Part shown: piece after piece, positions 28,236 through 35,041 of the stretch
Numbering within the stretch: the first letter of the stretch is position 1
Layout of the letters: every line of letters begins with the position of its first letter
From: Citrobacter sp. wls619
GTDB lineage: Bacteria; Pseudomonadota; Gammaproteobacteria; Enterobacterales; Enterobacteriaceae
Length of the DNA: 64,000 bases
Direction of reading: 5' to 3'
NCBI RefSeq assembly: GCF_005281345.1
Contig: NZ_SZXJ01000100.1
Span: forward strand, 58,799 to 122,798
Position numbers and translations under genes: made by a program
The notes under the pieces: model-generated
What the model was told of the DNA's origin: nothing
Databases searched by the model: none
The model's input: only the letters and a program-made list of their open reading frames with translations

Positions 28236-28277
28236 GGTAATTACCCTAACATATGATGCCTACATGGTAATTACCAT
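28234..28277. promoter_or_regulatory. Tandem palindromic operators ahead of the RHH repressor
   Basis: ATGGTAATTACC at 28234-28245 and the fully palindromic ATGGTAATTACCAT at 28264-28277, exactly 30 bp apart (three helical turns). The first overlaps the repressor start codon, so binding would block its own expression. Confidence 0.6.
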
Positions 28278-28365
28278 TGTAGAGCTAGAAAGCCTATAAA
28301 AGCAATGCCCGAGAGTGCTGGAACACCGCTCGAGCATTTAACCACCGTTAAAAGAGGTAACGAAG

Positions 28366-28542
28366 ATGGCTAAACAGAAGTGTACCTGGTTATTTGCTGC
28401 GATCAACCGCAGTCAACGCAATGCTCGTCCTGTGATGTTAAGGAACATCGTAGATAACGAGCGCTCAGCGCGACGCAGACTTGCCCCGGACTACGTGCTG
28501 AGCTTTGCCGGTCGCATTCCATGTGGAGGTGAACATGCGTAA
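28366..28542 (+). CDS. Icd-like small satellite protein
   Basis: 58 aa: CTWLFAAINRSQRNARPVM at the start and LAPDYVLSFAGRIPCGGEHA at the end. The pattern (aromatic-rich strand, then V-L-x-F-A-G-R at the end) is that of proteins annotated as host cell division inhibitor Icd-like in P4 and P1-related elements. It has a GAGG site. Its stop overlaps the next start by 8 nt. Activity on cell division is not established for this family member. Confidence 0.72.
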   Translation: MAKQKCTWLFAAINRSQRNARPVMLRNIVDNERSARRRLAPDYVLSFAGRIPCGGEHA

Positions 28543-28894
28543 TTATCCGCAACCCGGCGAACGCTGGCAGCATGAACATGGCTGGACCGTCACCATTATC
28601 CGATTAATGGAAGCCACTCCCTCCGTGGCACTGGCTAATCCTGAATTCAGCCGAGAAGTGCTGATACGTTATGACAGCGACAACCAGATTTCTTCCTGCC
28701 CTCTGGCATGGTTTGAACAGCGGTATACGCGCCTGTTTGATGCGCCGCTCTTTAAACCTTCACCAGCTCCGGCAGGCGGTAGTGGCTCCGGCCCGCTGAC
28801 ATTGCATCCGTCTGTGGTATTTACCCGCTGGCGGGAGCGCAGCATACGGCGTTCTGCTGAACCTGACGACAATCACTATTCAAAGTTTCTCTGA
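28535..28894 (+). CDS. Small satellite protein, DUF4222-like
   Basis: 119 aa from ATG 28535, which has an excellent GGAGGTG site; the frame is open further upstream. The N-terminus (PQPGERWQHEHGWTVTIIRL, then SSCPLAWFEQRYTRLF) resembles the short beta-rich DUF4222 family of phage and satellite early operons. The C-terminal half is proline/serine-rich and variable. Function unknown. Confidence 0.65.
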   Translation: MRNYPQPGERWQHEHGWTVTIIRLMEATPSVALANPEFSREVLIRYDSDNQISSCPLAWFEQRYTRLFDAPLFKPSPAPAGGSGSGPLTLHPSVVFTRWRERSIRRSAEPDDNHYSKFL

Positions 28895-28925
28895 CAAAAC
28901 GCCGCTGAAAACGGAGTAATCCACA

Positions 28926-29210
28926 ATGAATTTTTCAAACGGGCACAACAGTGCTCAGGGCCACACTTTGCCTGAAAAACACAATACCGGTGCTTTTGCC
29001 TATGGATTGTCAGAGGACGGTTTCGGAAAGCTGACTCGCGCAAGAAATGCCTGCGACATGCTCCAGCTTCTCTTTTCTGAATACCCGTCTCAGGGCGGAA
29101 CGCTGGATGCAGGCTGTGCGCCAGGCATTGCCGCGCTGATGGAGTACCTGCGGGCAGATTTGACGGATATTGCGCACAGTTGCGAACTGATTGAAGGAGG
29201 CACCCAATGA
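28926..29210 (+). CDS. Conserved small satellite protein, function unknown
   Basis: 94 aa, no signal peptide. It lies in the early operon between the DUF4222-like gene and the next small gene, overlapping the latter by 4 nt. The region GFGKLTRARNACDMLQLLF and ALMEYLRADLTDIAHSCELI is helical and resembles small proteins linked to P4 primase genes. GAGTAAT-type ribosome site ahead of ATG. Confidence 0.65.
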   Translation: MNFSNGHNSAQGHTLPEKHNTGAFAYGLSEDGFGKLTRARNACDMLQLLFSEYPSQGGTLDAGCAPGIAALMEYLRADLTDIAHSCELIEGGTQ

Positions 29211-29590
29211 ACCAGCCGCAGGTTTCTATTTTTCCGGCAGAAATGACTACTGCGCTTTACCGGCGGGCTATTGCATCGGCATGGCGCCAGAAAGCGCTGA
29301 CTGAAACCGGCTGCGATCAATATGGTCCGCACAGCCTGACGGTTGAACGTATTGAAATGGCCATTGCCCTGCATATCGAGTGCGCATTGATTAACGAATA
29401 TGGCGAAGCACAGGGAGCAGCGGCGGCGCTGGCGCTGCTGACTGACATGCTGGAACCATCATTGCTGACCGCGCCGCCGGTACTGACTGTGCGCGGCTGT
29501 GAAGTGATGGCGGAGCTGTATCGCACGCTTCCGGCGGCCTTTGATGACTTCTGCAGCACGGGTGTGGCGCTGCATAAGGGGGAAGTATGA
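29207..29590 (+). CDS. Conserved small satellite protein (DUF5375-like)
   Basis: 127 aa, helical. TALYRRAIASAWRQKALTE and ERIEMAIALHIECALINEYG resemble the DUF5375 proteins found just upstream of the alpha primase in P4 relatives. GGAGG precedes the ATG. Start and end overlap both neighbours by 4 nt, so the early genes are translationally coupled. Function unknown. Confidence 0.65.
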   Translation: MNQPQVSIFPAEMTTALYRRAIASAWRQKALTETGCDQYGPHSLTVERIEMAIALHIECALINEYGEAQGAAAALALLTDMLEPSLLTAPPVLTVRGCEVMAELYRTLPAAFDDFCSTGVALHKGEV

Positions 29591-32259
29591 CAACACAGAC
29601 GGTTACGCAGATTTCAGCCGCCGCGCGGGGGAAATGGCCCGTTATTCTGCAGATGCTGCGTATTGATGTACCTGAAAACGGCAGGCACGGTCCCTGCCCG
29701 AAATGTGGGGGCAAGGATCGTTTTCGCCTCGATGACCTTGACGGGCGCGGGACGTGGATTTGCAGCCAGTGCGGTAATGGTGACGGTCTGGATCTGGTTA
29801 AGCTCATGACCGGTTACGGCGTCAGAAAGGCCGCGCAGGAGGTGGCGCAGGTGCTTAATGTGCCGGCTGTGCAGGAACTGCCTGTTAAGCCCGCCAGGCA
29901 AAAAGCCCCTAAACGCGATATGAGCCTTACCGTGGCGGCGCTGATGAAAGAGAGCCACACGGGAGAAAGCCCCTATCTGACCGGAAAAGGATTTGCCGGA
30001 TATCCGGCCTCCCTGACCGGAAGCGTGCAGCATATCAGCGGTAAGGATTTTCCTGCCGGCTCCCTGTTGTTACCGCTCACCACCAACGCCGGAGCCGTGA
30101 CCGGTGCGCAGCTTATCGCCCCGACGGGTGAAAAAAGCATACTGCCCGGCAGCACGATGAAAGGCGCGTTTGTGGCGCTCAGCCCGTTACCGTCTGAACC
30201 ACCGGTACAGGTGGTGATTACCGAAGGTTACGCCACGGCGCTGACGGTAAGCCAGATCACCGCCGGATGCGTAGTGGCTGCCATATCTGCGGGCAACCTG
30301 CCCAACGTCGCACAGGCGCTGCGGGCACGCTGGCCTGAGGTGAAAATTATCATCGCCGGTGATAACGATTTTCAGGACGGGGGCGAGAATCCCGGCAGAT
30401 CTTTTGCTGAACGGGCGGCAAAAGCCGTTGGCGGCTGGATGACGCTGCCACCGGGAGAGATTAAGGCCGACTGGAATGATTTCCATCGGGAGCACGGTAT
30501 TACCCGCGCCCGCGAAGCCTTTCGTAACGGTCTGGTGCTGTGCGGGGAGGGCCGCACGCAGCTGCCGCACGGGTTCCGTCTAACCCAGGAATACCTCTGG
30601 TATGAAAAGCAGGTACAGCGCAACGGTGAGACGGAGATCCAGAACGTCAAAATATGCAACCCGCTGCGCGTGACGGCAATCACCTGCGATGCCGATGGCG
30701 GTAACTTCGGGCGACTGCTGGAGTGGGAAGATACGTGGGGTGAGCGCCGCCGTTGGGCGATGCCGATGGAAATGCTGAGCGGCAGCGGTGAGGAGCTGCG
30801 CCGGGTACTGCTGGTCAACGGACTGTCCTATATCAGCACCACCGGTGAGGCCCGCGCACGCCTGATGGAATATATCTCTCTTTGTAAACCGGAACGCCGC
30901 GTGACCTGCGTCAGCCGCACCGGCTGGCATGGTCAGGTTTACGTCCTGCAGGATGAGGTCAGCGGTGAAGGTGCAGAGGGTGTCATTCTCCAGACCACTT
31001 CCGTGCAGGGTCGCGATTTCCGCGTGTCGGGCACAACGGAGGAATGGCGGGAGCACGTTTCCCGCTACTGCACCGGCAACTCCCGCGTGGCGTTTGCCGT
31101 CAGTCTGGCGTTTGCTGCCCCCCTGTTACGGCTGGTTGGTATGGACGGCGGCGGCTACCACCTCAAGGGGGAATCGACGGACGGTAAGACCACCACAATG
31201 AAAGCGGCAACCTCCGTCTGCGGCGGGCCTGACTACTGGCAGACGTGGCGGGCAACCGGCAACGCGCTGGAGGGATGCGCCAGCCGCCGCAACGATGCCG
31301 CCATGATGCTCGATGAGATCCGGGAGGTGGACGGACGCGAGGCAGGCAATATCGCCTACATGCTGGCAAACGGTCAGGGCAAGGGCCGTGCCGGTACGGA
31401 CGGTGAGCTGCGCACCCGTAAGCAGTGGCGGCTGCTGTTCTTTTCAACCGGCGAGCTGTCACTGACCGAACATGCGGCAAAAGCTGGTGAGCGTACCTTT
31501 GCCGGGATGGAAGTCAGGATGATCCAGATCCCCAGCGATTCCGGGAAATTTGGCGTATTTGAGGTGCTGCACGGCTTCGACAGCGGCAAGGCACTGGCGG
31601 AACATCTGGAGTGGGCCACCTCCAGCTACTACGGTTCGCCGTTCCGGGAGTGGCTGAAAGCCCTGACCGCTGACCTTAACGGGCTGACGGCACAGGCAAA
31701 GTCACTGATGAAGGAATATACCGCAGCCCTGACCCCGAAAGATGCGGGAAATCAGGTGGGCCGGGCCGTCAACCGCTTTGCACTGGTGGCGATGGCGGGC
31801 GAGCTGGCAACCCGGCTGGGTATCACCGGCTGGCCTGAGGGGGAAGCGCTGCGGGCAACCCGCGTCTGCCTGAACGCATGGCTGAAAGATCGCGGGCACA
31901 CCGCCAACCAGGAAGATATTGCTGCACTGGAGCAGGTACGCAGCTTCTTTACCGCGAATCAGTACAGTCGCTTTGCAGACTGGCACGACGAGCGCAACCG
32001 CCCCGGCAATATGGTGGGCTGGCGCAGGGTGGAGAAAGGCAGTACCGCGCAGGGGACGGAAGCCGTCACCACGTTCTACGTCATGCCATCTGGCTGGAAA
32101 GAAATCTGCCGGGGATTTGACCCGCGCAAGGTGGCGCGTCTGTGCGCGGATCGTGGATATCTGCTGCCTTCTGCCGACGGAAAGCTCCAGACAACCATTC
32201 GCCCGCCAGAGATGAATCCCCGCAGACTCTATGTCTTCAACAGCGAGGTGCCGGGTTAA
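29587..32259 (+). CDS. P4 alpha-type primase-helicase
   Basis: 890 aa replication protein of the satellite. N-terminal primase zinc finger: C37-x2-C40 (CPKCGGKDRFRLDD) and C59-x2-C62 (CSQCGNGDG). A TOPRIM domain follows with E213 (VVITEGYATALT) and D259/D261 (IIIAGDND). The C-terminal half is a DUF927-type superfamily 3-like helicase: Walker A near residues 528-536 (GESTDGKTT) and Walker B D576/E577 (MMLDEI). P4 alpha also recognises origin iterons through its C-terminus; iterons lie directly downstream here. Confidence 0.94.
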   Translation: MTTQTVTQISAAARGKWPVILQMLRIDVPENGRHGPCPKCGGKDRFRLDDLDGRGTWICSQCGNGDGLDLVKLMTGYGVRKAAQEVAQVLNVPAVQELPVKPARQKAPKRDMSLTVAALMKESHTGESPYLTGKGFAGYPASLTGSVQHISGKDFPAGSLLLPLTTNAGAVTGAQLIAPTGEKSILPGSTMKGAFVALSPLPSEPPVQVVITEGYATALTVSQITAGCVVAAISAGNLPNVAQALRARWPEVKIIIAGDNDFQDGGENPGRSFAERAAKAVGGWMTLPPGEIKADWNDFHREHGITRAREAFRNGLVLCGEGRTQLPHGFRLTQEYLWYEKQVQRNGETEIQNVKICNPLRVTAITCDADGGNFGRLLEWEDTWGERRRWAMPMEMLSGSGEELRRVLLVNGLSYISTTGEARARLMEYISLCKPERRVTCVSRTGWHGQVYVLQDEVSGEGAEGVILQTTSVQGRDFRVSGTTEEWREHVSRYCTGNSRVAFAVSLAFAAPLLRLVGMDGGGYHLKGESTDGKTTTMKAATSVCGGPDYWQTWRATGNALEGCASRRNDAAMMLDEIREVDGREAGNIAYMLANGQGKGRAGTDGELRTRKQWRLLFFSTGELSLTEHAAKAGERTFAGMEVRMIQIPSDSGKFGVFEVLHGFDSGKALAEHLEWATSSYYGSPFREWLKALTADLNGLTAQAKSLMKEYTAALTPKDAGNQVGRAVNRFALVAMAGELATRLGITGWPEGEALRATRVCLNAWLKDRGHTANQEDIAALEQVRSFFTANQYSRFADWHDERNRPGNMVGWRRVEKGSTAQGTEAVTTFYVMPSGWKEICRGFDPRKVARLCADRGYLLPSADGKLQTTIRPPEMNPRRLYVFNSEVPG

Positions 32260-32289
32260 GGCTTTGCGTGAGTCTTATTTATTTAGGGT

Positions 32290-32484
32290 AACAGGTGAAA
32301 CAGGTGGAACAACCGTATTTTACAAGGGCTGAGCCTGTTCCACCTTTTGAAATAGTGAGGTGGAACAGGTGGAACGCCAGCCGATCCGCTGTTCCACCCT
32401 GTTACACGCGATGTTCCACCTGTGCTGTGCATATAAATACTTTATAAAACAATGCTGTAACACCTGTTTCACCTGTTCCACCGC
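32290..32484. other. Iteron-rich putative replication origin of the satellite
   Basis: Many copies of GGTGGAACA or its complement TGTTCCACC, some as tandem pairs: AACAGGTGAAACAGGTGGAAC (32290 on), TGTTCCACC at 32336-32344, GGTGGAACAGGTGGAAC near 32359, TGTTCCACC around 32390, 32412 and 32475, separated by an AT-rich stretch (32430-32450). P4 alpha binds similar decamers (GGTGAACAG type) at its ori and crr. Position right after the alpha gene supports an origin. Confidence 0.78.
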
Positions 32485-32659
32485 ATCAGGGACATAACGC
32501 AGACTGAAACCGAGGCATTTTTATCTGGCTGGCTTTCATAGCCATGCCTGAATAACCGCAAACGCCCGTTGTACCAGCCACCACACACTGAGCACCGATA
32601 GTGCGCTTGTGTCAGCCACGACACAATTGACGTAACGAAGCAACCCGACAGGAGAAGTC

Positions 32660-33421
32660 ATGAACAACCCAGCAGAGAATAACAACCTTTCCACTTTTCC
32701 GGCTGTAACGCAGCGGGCACTGGAAACCCTGAACACAGCCAGAAGTGCATGGCTTGAAACACGTCGTCGGCAGAAAGCGGCTGCGGATAATATTGCAACT
32801 ATCCGCCAGCGCCGCGCTGAAATGGAAGCCACGACGAACGCCCTGAATGAGGAGTGGCGCACGTTGTTTCGTGAAAGCCAGGGCGTAGTCTCAAAGGAAA
32901 TGAAAAAACTGCGCACGGAAATTGCGCTGGGACGAGAAACGCTTGAGGATTTTGATGAACTGCTGGCAGCTCAGGAAAGCGAAAATGCCTTATTACCGCA
33001 GGAAGCCGGGAAATTAGCCGGGCAGTATATCAGCGCACATAACACCCTTGTGGAAATTCGCGCAAAGCAAATCTGGGAAGACTTCATGCAGTCGCATGGT
33101 AAGGCGTTAATCCAGACACTGAGCCTGCTCAAAACCACAATGGGGCGGGAAGCCAGTGCCGTTGTGGGGGTGGTGAATTCAGTTAATGACCCGGGCACAG
33201 TACTGAAAGACTTTATTCACAAACATATCACCAAACCGGCTCTTACTAACGCTGCGATGCCGGAACAGGACCCTGTGTTTAAACTGGCAGGTGTTGCACC
33301 GGATTATGCTGCCCTTGCTGATTTCCGCAAACTTCCCTCTCCGGCGGCCCTTCATAAAATGAAGATCCGGCAGGAACGTGAAGAACTGCAAAAACGTAAC
33401 CGAGCCGCGGAGGGTATCTGA
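32660..33421 (+). CDS. psu: Psu-like polarity-suppression / capsid decoration protein
   Basis: 253 aa, helical. The central part (AGKLAGQYISAHNTLVEIRA, then DFMQSHGKALIQTL) clearly resembles P4 Psu (AGxYIxSH, DFMQxHGxAL). Psu inhibits Rho and decorates the small P4 capsid. At 253 aa it is longer than the 190-aa P4 protein, with an extra basic coiled-coil N-terminus (ARSAWLETRRRQKAAADN). GGAG lies ahead of the ATG. The stop overlaps the start of the ogr/delta gene (TGATG). Confidence 0.85.
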   Translation: MNNPAENNNLSTFPAVTQRALETLNTARSAWLETRRRQKAAADNIATIRQRRAEMEATTNALNEEWRTLFRESQGVVSKEMKKLRTEIALGRETLEDFDELLAAQESENALLPQEAGKLAGQYISAHNTLVEIRAKQIWEDFMQSHGKALIQTLSLLKTTMGREASAVVGVVNSVNDPGTVLKDFIHKHITKPALTNAAMPEQDPVFKLAGVAPDYAALADFRKLPSPAALHKMKIRQEREELQKRNRAAEGI

Positions 33422-33693
33422 TGGCACTTAAATGTCCCGAATGCGGCACTACGGCACACGCCAGAACCTCCGCCTATGAAGCACCATCGGTTAAACGCTC
33501 ATGGTATCAGTGCCAGAATCTTGAATGTTCCTGTACATTTACCGCACTGGAAAGTGTGGATACGATAATTATGAAACCCCGTCGTAATGAACAGGAATCA
33601 GACAAAGTACAAGTGCCGGAAAAACAACTGAAAACGCTCAATCGCTATGGCTCTGCATCAAAGTTATCAAGCCGCCAGCAAATCCCTGTCTGA
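33421..33693 (+). CDS. Ogr/Delta-type zinc-finger activator of late genes
   Basis: 90 aa. CPECGTTAHARTSAY and YQCQNLECSCTFTALESV match P2 Ogr (CPLCxxAAHARTS, YHQCQNxNCSxTF), with four zinc ligands C5, C8, C30 and C35 (by eye). It activates late promoters of P2-like helpers and of the satellite. It is a single-domain form, like Ogr, unlike the doubled P4 Delta. Confidence 0.92.
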   Translation: MALKCPECGTTAHARTSAYEAPSVKRSWYQCQNLECSCTFTALESVDTIIMKPRRNEQESDKVQVPEKQLKTLNRYGSASKLSSRQQIPV

Positions 33694-33713
33694 TTAGCAA
33701 AAAACGCTTACCT

Positions 33714-33740
33714 AATCCCGGCCCGGCACCGGGATTTTTT
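33714..33740 (+). terminator. Intrinsic terminator after ogr/delta
   Basis: AATCCCGG and CCGGGATT form an 8-bp stem with a seven-base loop, followed by a T run, ending the psu-delta operon. Confidence 0.88.
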
Positions 33741-34039
33741 ACGCCTTTTTCCTGGCTGGCCTGAGAGCGAATGAGTGCATGTCTATGGCGCATGAAAACG
33801 CATGAGTCTAATGCATCATTTTTGACGCGAAAGCCCTTGTGTGGCGGCTCCTGAGACGATTTACTGGGTGCATGAAAACCATTCTGTTAAGCGAAGCGGG
33901 CAGGCGTGGGGGGCTGCGCACGCTGACTAATTTTGTTTAATTGTTTGATGCTGCTTTCTGGATTGAAGTAAGTCTGTAATGATATGATCATGAGGGGCTT
34001 TTCAAACAATTTTAAATGCCTTTAAACCAGGACTAAATC
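33741..34039. other. Non-coding junction between satellite core and cargo, possible cos region
   Basis: About 300 bp without a gene. It holds repeated GCATGA words (GCGCATGAAAACGCATGAG, then GTGCATGAAAAC) and a GC-rich stretch, GCGAAGCGGGCAGGCGTGGG at 33891-33910, whose start resembles the P2/P4 cohesive end (GGCGAGGCGGGGAAAGCAC) at 10 of the first 12 aligned positions. In the P4 map cos lies here. The match is short; the last 90 bp are AT-rich and belong to the cargo promoter. Confidence 0.35.
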
Positions 34040-35023
34040 ATGGCTAGTGCAAACCAACTAAAAGCGTTAGTAAAAAATTTTATCGCACGCGATGATCGCA
34101 AGTTTTTGACTGTAGTACTACAGATTGCAGCTCATGAAGCAAAGATAGGCCATGGAAAATTCGCCGATGAGTTGAGATTACTTGTAGAAAAGGCTAAGTT
34201 ACAAGCTAACGAAGGGAACAATTACCCTCGAGTACTTTCGTCGAGCACTGCTGTAATAAATCATTCCTCTAATGATCTTTTTACTGTTTCTCATCCGACT
34301 AATAAAATTTCAGATGTCATTCTTTCAAATGACGTCAGGAATAAGATATTGCGTTTTTTAGAAGAGAATAAAAATGCATCTAAAATTAGGCAGTATGGTC
34401 TTGTCCCGAGAAGACATTTACTACTATATGGTCCACCAGGTACTGGTAAAACATTAACGGCAAGCGTTATTGCTCATGAATTACATTTTCCTCTTTTTAC
34501 TGTAAGAATGGATTCTCTTATAACGAAGTTTATGGGAGAAACATCGTCTAAACTACGAAGTATTTTTGAATATATCAATATGAATAGAGGAGTCTATTTG
34601 TTCGACGAGTTCGATACAATAGGTTCAAAAAGAAGCATGCATAATGATGTAGGTGAGATTCGCCGTGTTTTAAATACTTTTCTGCAATTATTAGATGAGC
34701 ATCATTCTGATAGTTTGATTATTAGTGCGACGAATCATAAAGAAATTCTAGATAGTGCTTTATATCGTAGGTTTGATGATGTGATCGAATATTCTTTGCC
34801 TGAAAAAGATAATTTAATTGAATTAATTAAGTCAAAATATCATTCTTTTGAATTAAACGTAAAAGAGTGGGGAAGTTTGTTGAGTAGCGCTGAGGGGCTA
34901 AGTTACTCAGAGGTTTCAAAAAGTTGTGATGATGCGATAAAGTTTGCCATTATCAATAACTTAAATAAAATTGATCAAACAGACCTTCAAAAGGTTTTAG
35001 AAGAGAGAAAAGCATATAAATAA
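34040..35023 (+). CDS. ietA: AAA ATPase IetA of an IetAS-type defence pair
   Basis: 327 aa AAA+ ATPase of FtsH/spastin-like type. Walker A at 131-138 (GPPGTGKT), Walker B at 187-190 (LFDE), sensor-1 Asn in SATNHKE and an arginine finger candidate in LYRRFDDVIEY. The N-terminal 90 residues form a helical region likely to bind the partner. An ATPase followed by a subtilisin-like protease is the composition of IetAS, described as a toxin-antitoxin pair on Agrobacterium Ti plasmids and as an anti-phage system in E. coli. Composition is AT-rich, unlike the satellite core. The protease starts 18 nt downstream. Confidence 0.82.
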   Translation: MASANQLKALVKNFIARDDRKFLTVVLQIAAHEAKIGHGKFADELRLLVEKAKLQANEGNNYPRVLSSSTAVINHSSNDLFTVSHPTNKISDVILSNDVRNKILRFLEENKNASKIRQYGLVPRRHLLLYGPPGTGKTLTASVIAHELHFPLFTVRMDSLITKFMGETSSKLRSIFEYINMNRGVYLFDEFDTIGSKRSMHNDVGEIRRVLNTFLQLLDEHHSDSLIISATNHKEILDSALYRRFDDVIEYSLPEKDNLIELIKSKYHSFELNVKEWGSLLSSAEGLSYSEVSKSCDDAIKFAIINNLNKIDQTDLQKVLEERKAYK

Positions 35024-35041
35024 TTACATAGGGACTGAATT

